Source: Vibrio ostreae (GTDB lineage: Bacteria; Pseudomonadota; Gammaproteobacteria; Enterobacterales; Vibrionaceae). Taken from it: a DNA stretch of 64,000 bases. Position numbers and translations under genes: made by a program. The notes under the pieces were generated by a model. It was not told where the DNA came from. It did no database searches and saw only the letters and a program-made list of their open reading frames with translations. Of the stretch, positions 22,686-31,576 are shown piece after piece. Positions within the stretch are counted from its first letter, which is position 1; each line of letters begins with the position of its first letter. The DNA is taken from NCBI RefSeq assembly GCF_019226825.1, contig NZ_CP076643.1:3162001-3226000 (forward strand), read 5' to 3'.

Positions 22686-24494
22686 ATGACGAAGTTGACT
22701 TTTCATATCGTTAAACGCATCCGGGAGCAGGTGGCTACCGGCAATAATCGAATCGCACTGCAACATAAAGTTGGCGGGCAATGGCAAGGTATCAGCTGGA
22801 CGCAGTTCGGCCGGCAAATGGACGAACTGTCACTGGCACTACTGAGTCTGGGCCTTGATGTGCAGGACAAAATCGGCATCTTTGCCAATAACAGCCCGCG
22901 CTGGACGATGGCTGATTTTGCCGCGTTACAGATTCGGGCGGTATCAGTGCCTATCTACCCGACCAATACCCTCGAGCAGGCGGCTTTCATTGTCCAGGAT
23001 GCGCAGGTAAAAGTTCTGTTTGTCGGTGAGCAGGCACAATATGACGCGGCGCGCCAGTTACTGGCACTGTGTCCGTCTTTGCAGCTTATCGTGGTGATGA
23101 GTGATGAGGTTGCAGTCCGCGATGAGCCGCAGGTTATTCACTGGCAGCAGTTTGTTGCTTCAGCTCAGCCCGAACAGCAATCACAGCTATCTGAGCGTCT
23201 GCTGCAGGCCAACGACGATGATCTGTTTACCCTGATTTATACCTCCGGCACGACTGGCAGACCGAAAGGGGTGATGCTGGACTATCGTAATGTGGCGGCA
23301 CAGCTTAGTGGCCATGATCAGCGTCTGACCCTGACAGAGCAAGATGTATCACTCTGTTTCCTGCCTTTATCACATGTGTTTGAACGGGCCTGGACCTGTT
23401 TTGTGCTTTATAAGGGAGCGACTAACTGTTATCTGCAGGATGTCGCAGAAGTGCGTGATGCCCTGACCCAGGTGCGGCCGACAGTGATGTGTGCAGTGCC
23501 GCGTTTCTACGAGAAAATTTTCTCAGCCATTCACGACAAAGTCGCCAGCGCACCCTGGCATAAAAAGTGGCTGTTTACCTGGGCGGTCAACATGGGCGCC
23601 AAAATGGCCCAAAGCCGGGCGAGGCAGGTTAAGCCAGCCTGGCTATTGAGTCAGGCTTATCGGCTGGCCGACCGCCTGGTGCTGACTAAGCTGCGCGAGC
23701 TGCTTGGTGGCAGAGTGCGCTTTATGCCGTGCGGTGGGGCCAAACTCGATGCCACCATTGGCCGTTTTTTTCATGCGGTGGGGATCAACATTAAACTGGG
23801 CTACGGCATGACAGAAACCACGGCAACGGTCTCGTGCTGGGATGATGATACGTTTCATCCGGACTCGATCGGTACCATGATGCCGGGTGCCGAGGTGAAA
23901 ATTGGTGCCAATAACGAAATCCTGGTTCGTGGTCCTATGGTGATGCGCGGTTACTACAACATGCCGCAAGAAACAGCGAGTGCCTTTGATGAGCAAGGAT
24001 TCCTCAAGACCGGTGATGCGGGTTATCTGGATGCAGAAGGTAACCTGTTTATTACCGATCGGATTAAGGAGCTGATGAAAACATCAGGGGGTAAATACAT
24101 AGCGCCGCAGATGATTGAAGGCACGCTGGGTAAGGATCATTTTATTGAGCAGATCGCGGTGATCGCGGATACGCGTAAATTCGTGTCGGCGCTGATCGTT
24201 CCCTGTTTTGATACTTTGGAACTCTATGCCAAACAGCTGAACATTAAGTATCAGGATCGCCTTGATCTCATCAAGCACAGTCAGATCATTGAGATGTTTG
24301 AGCAGCGTATCAACGATCTTCAGCATGGGCTGGCAAAATTTGAGCAGGTCAAAAAATTCAAATTGCTTCCCAAAACCTTTTCGATGCATGACGGAGAATT
24401 AACCCCGACGCAAAAACTGCGCAGAAAGGTGATTCATGACCGTTATCAGGATGAAATCGAAGAAATGTATCAGGATAAACCTGATCGCCGTTAA
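22686..24494 (+). CDS. Long-chain acyl-CoA synthetase (AMP-forming)
   Basis: A 602-residue ANL-superfamily enzyme of the FadD15-like group that activates fatty acids with ATP and CoA. The phosphate loop is [16 protein letters not shown] near residue 190; further motifs are [23 protein letters not shown], and [33 protein letters not shown], which includes the hinge and the P-loop lysine region. Length and the ending fit the 600-residue bacterial long-chain ligases rather than E. coli FadD (561). It is monocistronic. The exact chain length is not readable from sequence. Confidence 0.9.
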   Translation: MTKLTFHIVKRIREQVATGNNRIALQHKVGGQWQGISWTQFGRQMDELSLALLSLGLDVQDKIGIFANNSPRWTMADFAALQIRAVSVPIYPTNTLEQAAFIVQDAQVKVLFVGEQAQYDAARQLLALCPSLQLIVVMSDEVAVRDEPQVIHWQQFVASAQPEQQSQLSERLLQANDDDLFTLIYTSGTTGRPKGVMLDYRNVAAQLSGHDQRLTLTEQDVSLCFLPLSHVFERAWTCFVLYKGATNCYLQDVAEVRDALTQVRPTVMCAVPRFYEKIFSAIHDKVASAPWHKKWLFTWAVNMGAKMAQSRARQVKPAWLLSQAYRLADRLVLTKLRELLGGRVRFMPCGGAKLDATIGRFFHAVGINIKLGYGMTETTATVSCWDDDTFHPDSIGTMMPGAEVKIGANNEILVRGPMVMRGYYNMPQETASAFDEQGFLKTGDAGYLDAEGNLFITDRIKELMKTSGGKYIAPQMIEGTLGKDHFIEQIAVIADTRKFVSALIVPCFDTLELYAKQLNIKYQDRLDLIKHSQIIEMFEQRINDLQHGLAKFEQVKKFKLLPKTFSMHDGELTPTQKLRRKVIHDRYQDEIEEMYQDKPDRR

Positions 24495-24520
24495 GACGAT
24501 TAGGCTCTGATTTTACCTTC

Positions 24521-24553
24521 AATCCCCGCTGCCACTGGTGTGCGGGGATTTTG
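24521..24553 (+). terminator. Probable terminator of the acyl-CoA synthetase gene
   Basis: AATCCCCGC pairs with GCGGGGATT around a 12-base loop; the tail (TTGCTATT) is only partly T-rich. Confidence 0.6.
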
Positions 24554-24785
24554 CTATTGGCAGACTGTGCTGGTGGTCTGATAGGTATTTTGTGTGGTTT
24601 TAATCCGGCTGCAGCAAAATATTCCACTTTTTTTTATGTGTATGGTTGCGTTACTGGCTGAATATGTAACCTGGGTTAGAATTGAACACTTGAGATTGCA
24701 CTATTTGCCATATCTTGTCAGAAATGCGTGTTTTGGCCGGTTAGACCTGATGGAAATAAAGCGTTAAAGTTGTTGCGTTACCTTA

Positions 24786-24864
24786 GTACTTGTTATGACA
24801 AGTACGGGACATAGCCGAAAGCGGAAAGTTTTCGAATTAGGCTACGAATAAGCCCTAACTATGT
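24786..24864 (+). promoter_or_regulatory. Candidate structured leader of ilvIH
   Basis: The 420-base gap before ilvI contains foldable sequence. An 8-bp hairpin (GTACTTGT/ACAAGTAC, 24786-24805) is followed by a closed three-way junction: outer stem ACATAG (24809-24814) with CTATGT (24859-24864), then CGAAA/TTTCG (24816-24820 with 24830-24834) and TTAGGCT/AGCCCTAA with one bulged C (24837-24843 with 24851-24858). No T-run follows, so it is not a simple attenuator. The 24600-24780 part is AT-rich, as expected for Lrp binding; I could not place a confident promoter. Confidence 0.4.
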
Positions 24865-24916
24865 ATAACCCATCCCGTTTACTGACCTGGTAACTGGTGT
24901 TGGGTAAGGAGAAAAT

Positions 24917-26638
24917 ATGGCAATGTTATCCGGCGCAGAGATGGTGGTTCAGTCTCTGATCGAAGAAGGTGTAGAGCAAATCTTTGGCTACCCAGGTGGC
25001 TCCGTTCTCGATATCTACGACGCCCTGCACGAAAAAACTGACAGCATCAAACACGTTCTGGTTCGGCATGAACAGGCTGCTACGCATATGGCCGATGGTT
25101 ATGCGCGTGCAACCGGTAAACCGGGTGTGGTTCTGGTCTGCTCTGGTCCGGGTGCGACCAATACCGTGACCGGTATTGCGACCGCATACATGGACTCTAT
25201 CCCAATGATCGTTATTTCCGGCAACGTGGCGACCAATCTGATTGGTAATGACGCGTTCCAGGAGTGTGATATTGTCGGCGTCTCCCGTCCGATCGTGAAA
25301 CACAGCTTCCTGGTGAAAAAAGCCGAAGACATTCCTGAGACGATCAAAAAAGCATTTTACATTGCATCCACCGGACGTCCCGGCCCTGTGGTTATCGACG
25401 TGCCAAAAGATGTGATGAATCCGCAGATCAAATTGCCTTATCAGTACCCTGAAAGTGTTAAAATGCGCTCTTACAACCCGACCACTTCCGGGCATAAAGG
25501 TCAGATCAAGAAAGCACTCAAAGCGCTGTTAGAAGCGAAAAAGCCGGTGCTGTACATTGGTGGCGGCGCGGTAATTTCCGAAGCGCACGAACAGGTGATC
25601 AAACTGGCGGAAGAGCTTAACTTGCCTGTGGTTAGTACCCTGATGGGGCTGGGCGCGTTTCCGGGCACCCACAAGAATTCTCTCGGTATGTTGGGCATGC
25701 ACGGTGTGTATGAAGCCAACATGGCGATGCACAATGCCGATTTGATTTTCGGGGTCGGCGTGCGTTTTGATGATCGCACCACCAACAATCTGGAAAAATA
25801 CTGTCCGGATGCCAAGATCATGCACATCGATATCGATCCATCCTCGATCTCGAAAAACGTCAAAGTTGATCTGCCGATTGTCGGCTCGGCTGACCAGGTG
25901 CTGGAAACCATGCTTAAGCTGCTGGCCGAGCAGTCAGAGCGTAATGACAGCGAAGCGCTGGCAGCGTGGTGGAGTGAGATCGAAGTCTGGCGTTCACGTC
26001 AGTGCCTGGCGTATGAAACCAATCCGGAGCGCATCAAACCACAGCAAGTGATTGAAACGCTGCACAAACTGACCAATGGTGATGCGTATGTAGCATCGGA
26101 TGTGGGTCAGCACCAGATGTTTGCAGCCTTATACTACCCGTTCAATAAACCACGTCGCTGGATAAACTCCGGTGGTCTCGGTACGATGGGCTTTGGCCTG
26201 CCGGCTGGGATTGGGGTCAAGTTCGCCATGCCGGAAGAAGAAGTGGTGGTGGTGACGGGTGACGGCAGTATCCAGATGAATATTCAGGAACTGTCTACTG
26301 CGCTGCAGTACGATATTCCGGTCAAAATCATTAACCTTAACAACCGCTTCCTGGGTATGGTCAAGCAGTGGCAGGACATTATCTACCAGGGGCGTCACTC
26401 AAACTCATACATGAGTTCTGTGCCGGACTTTGCGGCAATCGCAGAAGCTTACGGCCATGTTGGTATTCGAATCTCCACTCCGGATGAACTGGAGGCGGGG
26501 CTGAAGAAAGCGCTGGATATGAAAGATCGTCTGGTGTTTGTCGATATCAACGTGGATGAAACGGAGCACGTCTACCCAATGCAAATCAAAGGCGAGGGGA
26601 TGGACAAAATGTGGTTAAGCAAAACGGAGCGAACTTAA
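24917..26638 (+). CDS. ilvI: Acetolactate synthase III, large subunit
   Basis: IlvI, 573 residues (574 in E. coli), the thiamine-diphosphate subunit that joins two pyruvates, or pyruvate and 2-ketobutyrate, in valine, leucine and isoleucine synthesis. Seen are [13 protein letters not shown], the catalytic-glutamate region [20 protein letters not shown], the FAD-binding middle domain ([14 protein letters not shown]), and the cofactor motif [18 protein letters not shown] with NLNN. AAGGAG lies a few bases before the ATG. It is followed one base later by ilvH. Confidence 0.97.
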   Translation: MAMLSGAEMVVQSLIEEGVEQIFGYPGGSVLDIYDALHEKTDSIKHVLVRHEQAATHMADGYARATGKPGVVLVCSGPGATNTVTGIATAYMDSIPMIVISGNVATNLIGNDAFQECDIVGVSRPIVKHSFLVKKAEDIPETIKKAFYIASTGRPGPVVIDVPKDVMNPQIKLPYQYPESVKMRSYNPTTSGHKGQIKKALKALLEAKKPVLYIGGGAVISEAHEQVIKLAEELNLPVVSTLMGLGAFPGTHKNSLGMLGMHGVYEANMAMHNADLIFGVGVRFDDRTTNNLEKYCPDAKIMHIDIDPSSISKNVKVDLPIVGSADQVLETMLKLLAEQSERNDSEALAAWWSEIEVWRSRQCLAYETNPERIKPQQVIETLHKLTNGDAYVASDVGQHQMFAALYYPFNKPRRWINSGGLGTMGFGLPAGIGVKFAMPEEEVVVVTGDGSIQMNIQELSTALQYDIPVKIINLNNRFLGMVKQWQDIIYQGRHSNSYMSSVPDFAAIAEAYGHVGIRISTPDELEAGLKKALDMKDRLVFVDINVDETEHVYPMQIKGEGMDKMWLSKTERT

Positions 26639-26639
26639 G

Positions 26640-27134
26640 ATGAGACATATTATTTCACTACTACTAGAAAACCAGCCGGGTGCTTTGTCTCGTGTTGTTG
26701 GCTTGTTCTCACAGCGTGGCTATAACATTGAAACCCTCAATGTGTCGCCAACCGATGATGAGACCTTATCGCGTCTTAACATCACCACCACCTCAAACGA
26801 GATGCAGCTTGAGCAGATTCAGAAGCAGCTGCACAAGCTGATTGATGTGCTCAAAGTGCAGGAAGTGACGGAGTTTGAGCATATCGAACGTGAACTGATG
26901 CTGGTTAAGGTCAAAGCCAGTGGTTTTGCCCGTGCCGAAGTGAAACGTACTGCTGATATTTTCCGTGGTCAGATTGTTGATGTGACCGCCTCACAATACA
27001 CAGTCCAGTTGGCAGGCAGCAGTGATAAGCTTGATGCTTTCATCGACGCGATTGCGGAAGTGACCGATGTGATCGAAGTGGCGCGTAGTGGTGTGGTGGG
27101 CATTGCCCGCGGTGAGCGTGCACTGCGCGGTTAA
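26640..27134 (+). CDS. ilvH: Acetolactate synthase III, regulatory small subunit
   Basis: IlvH, 164 residues, binds IlvI and makes it sensitive to valine. The N-terminal ACT domain is clear (HIISLLLENQPGALSRVVGLFSQRGYNIETLNV), followed by the C-terminal ALS_ss domain (ERELMLVKVKA, RSGVVGIARGERAL). It is translated just after ilvI and closed by a strong terminator. Confidence 0.97.
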   Translation: MRHIISLLLENQPGALSRVVGLFSQRGYNIETLNVSPTDDETLSRLNITTTSNEMQLEQIQKQLHKLIDVLKVQEVTEFEHIERELMLVKVKASGFARAEVKRTADIFRGQIVDVTASQYTVQLAGSSDKLDAFIDAIAEVTDVIEVARSGVVGIARGERALRG

Positions 27135-27152
27135 CGAAGCCGTCAAATAAAA

Positions 27153-27177
27153 AAACCAGCCGCATGGCTGGTTTTTT
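27153..27177. terminator. ilvIH terminator (bidirectional)
   Basis: AAACCAGCC (27153-27161) and GGCTGGTTT (27166-27174) with A- and T-runs on either side, so it can also stop read-through from serA on the other strand. Confidence 0.93.
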
Positions 27178-27230
27178 TATGTTCAAGCAACTTGGATATT
27201 CAAACCACTCTTATCTTTAAGCGACCACAG

Positions 27231-27255
27231 CGGGCGAAGCGCTTTGCTCCGCCCG
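27231..27255 (-). terminator. Hairpin after serA, no T-run
   Basis: CGGGCG and CGCCCG, with an inner AGC/GCT pair, form a GC-rich hairpin just after the serA stop on the minus strand. It lacks a T-run, so termination probably depends on the next hairpin (27153-27177). Confidence 0.4.
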
Positions 27256-27262
27256 GTGAGGC

Positions 27263-28492
27263 TTAGTGCAGGATACGTGCGCGAATCGTGCCTTCGATGT
27301 TCTTGAGTTTGTCCAGCGCTTCTTCTGAACGTTCTGCTTCAACGTCAATCACCACGTAGCCGATCTCCGGAGAGGTTTGCAGGTACTGGGCTGCGATGTT
27401 GATGCCATCCTGAGCAAAGATGGTGTTGATTTGAGTCAGGATACCCGGACGGTTCTGGTGGATGTGCAGCAGACGAGAGGTGTTACGCTGCTCTGGCAGT
27501 GAGACCTCTGGGAAGTTCACGCTCGACAAGGTTGAACCATTGTCTGAATATTTCGCCAGTTTGCCCGCCACTTCAATCCCGATGTTTTCCTGGGCTTCCT
27601 GAGTTGAACCACCCACGTGCGGAGTCAGCAGTACGTTGTCGAACTTCATCAGCGGTGATTCGAACGCTTCTTTGTTTGAGCCAGGTTCAGTCGGGAATAC
27701 GTCGATGGCGGCACCAGACAGGTGGCCTGACTCCATCGCATCACACAGGGCCGGAATATCGACCACAGTACCGCGTGCTGCGTTGATAAAAATCGAGCCC
27801 GGTTTCATGCGTGCGAATTCTTCTTTACCCATCATGTCTTTGGTACCTGCTGTTTCAGGCACATGCAGCGAGATCACGTCACACTTGTTCAGCAGCTCAC
27901 TCATGGTGTGCACCTGAGTGGCGTTACCTAATGACAGTTTGTTCTCGATGTCATAGTAGTAAACATGCATGCCGAGGTTTTCAGCAATAATGCCCAGCTG
28001 AGTACCGATATGGCCGTAACCGATGATGCCAAGTTTCTTGCCACGTGCTTCGTAAGAGTTGTCCGCACTCTTTTTCCATACACCGCGGTGTGCCAGGGCG
28101 TTTTTCTCAGGAATACCGCGCAGCAGCAACAGAATTTCGCCTAATACCAGTTCTGCCACACTACGTGTGTTCGAGAATGGGGCGTTAAATACCGGAATAC
28201 CACGTTTGGCAGCCGCGTTCAGATTAACCTGGTTAGTACCGATACAGAAACAACCAATTGCGACCAGCTTCTCTGCTGCGTCGATCACTTTCTCTGTCAG
28301 GTTAGTGCGGGAGCGAATACCAATAAAGTGAACGTCTTTGATTGCTTCAAGCAATTCAGATTCGTCCATTGAACCTTTGTGGTATTCGATGTTGGTATAG
28401 CCGGAAGCTTGCAGAACTTCAACTGAAGATGGGTGAAGTCCTTCAAGGAGCAGGATTTTAATTTTGTCTTTTTCCAGTGAAACTTTGGCCAT
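27263..28492 (-). CDS. serA: D-3-phosphoglycerate dehydrogenase
   Basis: SerA, 409 residues, oxidises 3-phosphoglycerate with NAD, the first step of serine synthesis. The start is the ATG at 28492 (MAKVSLEKDK), with AGGA upstream and the family length of 410; the frame is open 50 codons further without support. Seen are the substrate domain (VHFIGIRSRTNL), the NAD fold (KKLGIIGYGHIGTQLGIIAENLGM), the catalytic arginine, glutamate and histidine regions (NAARGTVVDIPAL, LTPHVGGSTQEAQ), and a C-terminal ACT domain (LLHIHQNRPGILTQIN) that gives serine inhibition. It is monocistronic, with a PurR-like operator at its promoter. Confidence 0.97.
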   Translation of the reverse strand: MAKVSLEKDKIKILLLEGLHPSSVEVLQASGYTNIEYHKGSMDESELLEAIKDVHFIGIRSRTNLTEKVIDAAEKLVAIGCFCIGTNQVNLNAAAKRGIPVFNAPFSNTRSVAELVLGEILLLLRGIPEKNALAHRGVWKKSADNSYEARGKKLGIIGYGHIGTQLGIIAENLGMHVYYYDIENKLSLGNATQVHTMSELLNKCDVISLHVPETAGTKDMMGKEEFARMKPGSIFINAARGTVVDIPALCDAMESGHLSGAAIDVFPTEPGSNKEAFESPLMKFDNVLLTPHVGGSTQEAQENIGIEVAGKLAKYSDNGSTLSSVNFPEVSLPEQRNTSRLLHIHQNRPGILTQINTIFAQDGINIAAQYLQTSPEIGYVVIDVEAERSEEALDKLKNIEGTIRARILH

Positions 28493-28676
28493 TGTTCTCG
28501 TCCTTAAATATGGGAAGTGGGCAAAAGAAGCTATCCCTTTTCTCCCTGAAATTGCAGTGGTGTGTGCCGTACAGAACGGCCGGGCCACACAATCAGCTAA
28601 GCTCAACGGGCAAGTTTGCCTGCTGACTAACTGCAACTCCAAGTTGTTTTGGGTATATCACCCAACGAAACGCGTC

Positions 28677-28711
28677 ATTATAGAGGCTTTTACAACGAAG
28701 CAAACGTTTGC
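28677..28711 (-). promoter_or_regulatory. Probable serA promoter overlapped by a PurR-like operator
   Basis: On the minus strand a perfect TATAAT (28677-28682) lies 15 bases from TTGCTT (28698-28703). Across this -35 element sits the 12-base palindrome GCAAACGTTTGC (28700-28711), the core of the PurR consensus ACGCAAACGTTTGCGT. Binding there would block RNA polymerase. The start would lie about 180 bases before serA. The rest of 28493-28868 holds only the rpiA terminator. Confidence 0.6.
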
Positions 28712-28806
28712 ATTGTGTATCTTCTATGCAATAAGTTAACAAAAAATTTTTGCTTTGGGTAAGAAAATTACGGAATAAGGCATAATTTTATTGGAGAAAA
28801 GAAATA

Positions 28807-28831
28807 AAAAACGGCACCCCAGGTGCCGTTT
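28807..28831 (-). terminator. rpiA terminator
   Basis: AAACGGCACC pairs with GGTGCCGTTT; on the minus strand it is followed by a T-run. It lies about 40 bases after the rpiA stop. Confidence 0.92.
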
Positions 28832-28868
28832 GTAGTCAAATGACTGAAAAAATACGATTGTTTCAATC

Positions 28869-29525
28869 TTATTCTGCGATTTTCGCGCCTTGCGGGGTAC
28901 CGGTGATCACCACATCAGCACCACGATGGGCAAACAGGCCATTGGTGACCACACCGGCGATGGCGTTGATGTCGGCTTCCAGTGCTTTCGGGTTGGTGAT
29001 ACGCATGTTGTATACATCCAGAATGATGTTGCCGTTGTCCGTTACCACGCCTTCACGGTACACAGGATCACCACCCAGTTTGACCAGCTGACGTGCCACG
29101 TAAGAGCGCGCCATCGGGATCACTTCCACCGGCAGCGGGAATTCGCCCAGCACATCGACGGCTTTGCTGCCATCGACGATACAGACAAATTTATCGGCAA
29201 TTGCTGCAACGATCTTCTCACGGGTCAGTGCGGCACCACCGCCTTTGATCATCTCGCGTTGCGGGTTGATCTCGTCCGCACCATCGACATAAATATCCAG
29301 GCTGATGACGTCGTTGCAGTCAAATACTTCAATGCCTAAGCCTTTGAGCTTTTCGGTTGATGCCACAGAGCTGGAGACGGCACCTTTAATATCATCTTTG
29401 ATCGAACCCAGAGCATCGATGAAGTGATTGACGGTCGAGCCGGTACCGACACCGACAATGCTGCCTTTTTCTACGTATTTCAGCGCAGCCCAACCGGCGG
29501 CTTTTTTCATTTCATCTTGAGTCAT
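28869..29525 (-). CDS. rpiA: Ribose-5-phosphate isomerase A
   Basis: RpiA, 218 residues, converts ribose 5-phosphate and ribulose 5-phosphate. The ATG at 29525 is chosen because AGGAG lies 7-11 bases before it; an ATG two codons earlier touches that site. Family motifs are [36 protein letters not shown] and FVCIVDGSK, which contain the known active-site Asp, Lys and Glu positions. It is transcribed alone with its own terminator. Confidence 0.97.
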   Translation of the reverse strand: MTQDEMKKAAGWAALKYVEKGSIVGVGTGSTVNHFIDALGSIKDDIKGAVSSSVASTEKLKGLGIEVFDCNDVISLDIYVDGADEINPQREMIKGGGAALTREKIVAAIADKFVCIVDGSKAVDVLGEFPLPVEVIPMARSYVARQLVKLGGDPVYREGVVTDNGNIILDVYNMRITNPKALEADINAIAGVVTNGLFAHRGADVVITGTPQGAKIAE

Positions 29526-29644
29526 GCCCATCTCCTGATTTCGATTGTGTGAGGACGCAGTTTTGCGCGGCGCGATTATACCCGCAAACTAAGGTGATAT
29601 GTACTCAAACAGAGCGATAATGCGCTTTGTGAAGCGGTTCTGGA

Positions 29645-30235
29645 TCACGCTTTCCATTGCCACAAACGGCTGGGAGTGAGAATTTTGGGCAGAGGAACAT
29701 CCCACGCTTCGGTCGGCAGTTGTTCGACATGCTGACAGTCATGAGCCAGGCCAATCGGCATCGCTCCCTGACCGGTTTTAAACCAGCTTTCCAGGGTGCG
29801 ATCATAATAGCCGCCCCCCATACCAAGCCGGTGTCCGTGTGAGTCAAATGCGACCAGCGGAGTACAGATAAGGTCCAGCTCTCGCACTGGCTTCACCAGG
29901 GGCTGATTGAGCTTAGGCTCGAGGATACCGTACTTGTTAAAGGTCATTGCCGTATCGGTATCATAACGTAAGAACAGCAGGTTACCGGCGGAGAACGGAT
30001 GCAGGACAGGCAGATACACCGATTTACCCTGGGACCACAGCCATTCGATCAGTGGCTGGGTATCGAGTTCTCCGTCAGTCGACAGATAGAGGGCGATGTG
30101 CTGACAGGTGTGCATTTCAGGCAGTGCGGCGAAACGTCGGATCAGATCCTGACTGGCCTGATAATGAATATCGCTGGTCAGTTCATTACGTCGTTGACGG
30201 ATGAGCTTACGCAGCTCAGGACGAGAGTATTGCAT
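29645..30235 (-). CDS. fau: 5-formyltetrahydrofolate cyclo-ligase
   Basis: A 196-residue enzyme (YgfA/Fau) that uses ATP to turn 5-formyltetrahydrofolate into 5,10-methenyltetrahydrofolate, recycling a folate form that inhibits other enzymes. Seen are the N-terminal RKLIRQRRNEL and, near the end, the ATP-binding stretch GHRLGMGGGYYDRTL. The position right after the 6S RNA gene is conserved in gammaproteobacteria, where both often share a transcript; in E. coli this pairing is linked to biofilm and persistence. Confidence 0.94.
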   Translation of the reverse strand: MQYSRPELRKLIRQRRNELTSDIHYQASQDLIRRFAALPEMHTCQHIALYLSTDGELDTQPLIEWLWSQGKSVYLPVLHPFSAGNLLFLRYDTDTAMTFNKYGILEPKLNQPLVKPVRELDLICTPLVAFDSHGHRLGMGGGYYDRTLESWFKTGQGAMPIGLAHDCQHVEQLPTEAWDVPLPKILTPSRLWQWKA

Positions 30236-30240
30236 AAGAG

Positions 30241-30421
30241 GGACCCCAGGGTGCCGTTGAGGATTGTGGCCCTTGAACCAGCTGGTTCAAGGCGGATCAG
30301 CAAGGATAACCGTAGGCTTCTCGATACGAGCCGAGCTTGCTCAATAGCTACCAAATACTAACCCTTTGGTGTTGCTTATCGGCTCAGGGACTTACATCCG
30401 CTGACGAACACCCCAGGGAAA
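30241..30421 (-). ncRNA. ssrS: 6S RNA
   Basis: About 181 bases between zapA and fau on the minus strand, the conserved place of ssrS. Stretches match E. coli 6S RNA in order: AGTCCCTGAGCCGATA, GAGCAAGCTCGG, CGAGAAGCC and CCTTGAACCAGCTGGTTCAAGG. The two ends pair as a 10-bp closing helix (CCCTGGGGTG with CACCCTGGGG). 6S RNA imitates an open promoter and binds sigma-70 RNA polymerase in stationary phase. The ends are estimated from this helix. Confidence 0.93.
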
Positions 30422-30440
30422 ATTCGTTGTATGGTAAAGG

Positions 30441-30749
30441 CTACAGCTCTCCTGGCCTGACTTTACGTAGTGCTTCTTCAAGAGAAGCAGCGAGCTTTTC
30501 CATTCGCCCGTTTATTTCCGACTGCTGACCGTCTTTTTCCTGCTGCTTGGTTTGCAGCTCATAACAGATGTTCAGCGCGGCGATGGTCAGTAGCTTAACC
30601 TCATTGGTTACCTTAGTACGATCGGCCATCTCTTTCAATCGTCGGTCGAGGTCTTGGGCGGCAGTTAACAATGATGCTTCTTGTCCCGGTGGACAGTTAA
30701 CCCGAGTTACTTTGCCTAAAATTTCAACGTCAACCGCTTGATTACTCAT
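30441..30749 (-). CDS. zapA: Cell division protein ZapA
   Basis: ZapA, 102 residues, binds and bundles FtsZ filaments at the division ring. The N-terminal part VDVEILGKVTRVNCPPGQEASLLTAAQDLDRRLKEM is the conserved ZapA head, followed by a coiled-coil tail (about residues 60-98) that makes the antiparallel tetramer. It lies upstream of 6S RNA and is divergent from ygfB, as in other gammaproteobacteria. Confidence 0.95.
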   Translation of the reverse strand: MSNQAVDVEILGKVTRVNCPPGQEASLLTAAQDLDRRLKEMADRTKVTNEVKLLTIAALNICYELQTKQQEKDGQQSEINGRMEKLAASLEEALRKVRPGEL

Positions 30750-30989
30750 GATAAATGAACTCTATTCGCGTACTAGGATGATATCGCTTACGTGACCATC
30801 GAGGGTCAAACTATAGGTAAAGCGATAGTAAGATTCAAGCTTTTCACACTCGGAATCAAAAATTGTCAGGACAAAAACACAGTTATTGGGCAATTTGCAT
30901 AAAAGCTGGTCACAATTGATGATGTGAGCGTTTTCGCCGGATCGCTGAAGTGGTACGATGGCAGTTATTTGCCTGAATACGAGCCCATT

Positions 30990-31565
30990 ATGAGCGATAA
31001 CACCTTCCCTGATTACGCAACTCTAGCTTCTGAACTGCAGTCGGCCGCCGTTGGCGTGACACCGGCAGAACTGCATGGTCTGCTGACCGGCATGCTGTCT
31101 GGTGGCCTGAGTCTGCATGATAAAAGCTGGCAAGCGCTGATTTTCGATTACACCAACGACGGAATGGGCTGGCCGGTCCAGGCGCTGACACTGGCTGAGC
31201 AAACGCTTAACGCCACCAGTGCGGAACTGACGGCAACGGATCTGGAACTGACCCTGCTGCTGCCGGCAGAGCAGGGTGAACACGCACTGATGCTGTTTGC
31301 TGATGCCGTTGCGGAGTGGGTCAATCACTTTATCTCTGGGCTTGGCCTGGTTGGCGCTAAAGTACAGAACGCGTCAGCGGTAGCCAAAGAAGCGTTGGAA
31401 GATCTGGAAGAGATCGCCAAGCTGGGGATTGATGAAGAGGATGATCTGGAAGAGCAGGCACAACTGCTGGAGCAGGTGATCGAGCATGTCAAAGCCTGCG
31501 TACTGACTCTGCACGCCGAGTTCGGTGTTAAACCGCAAAAAGATTCTCAACCAACCATTCACTAA
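30990..31565 (+). CDS. ygfB: UPF0149 family protein YgfB
   Basis: A 191-residue, acidic, mostly helical protein of the UPF0149 family. The start is the ATG at 30990 (MSDNTFPDY); an in-frame start 22 codons earlier would exceed the family length. Typical segments are [14 protein letters not shown] near the N-terminus and [16 protein letters not shown] in the middle. The E. coli role is unclear; in Pseudomonas aeruginosa YgfB represses a peptidoglycan amidase gene by binding the activator AlpA, which may not apply here. It is the first gene of the ubiH-ubiI transcript. Confidence 0.92.
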   Translation: MSDNTFPDYATLASELQSAAVGVTPAELHGLLTGMLSGGLSLHDKSWQALIFDYTNDGMGWPVQALTLAEQTLNATSAELTATDLELTLLLPAEQGEHALMLFADAVAEWVNHFISGLGLVGAKVQNASAVAKEALEDLEEIAKLGIDEEDDLEEQAQLLEQVIEHVKACVLTLHAEFGVKPQKDSQPTIH

Positions 31566-31576
31566 GTGAGGTGTCA

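Noticed and set aside
28493..28642. 50 extra N-terminal residues for SerA
   Set aside because: The family starts at MAKVSLEKDK, which has its own ribosome binding site.
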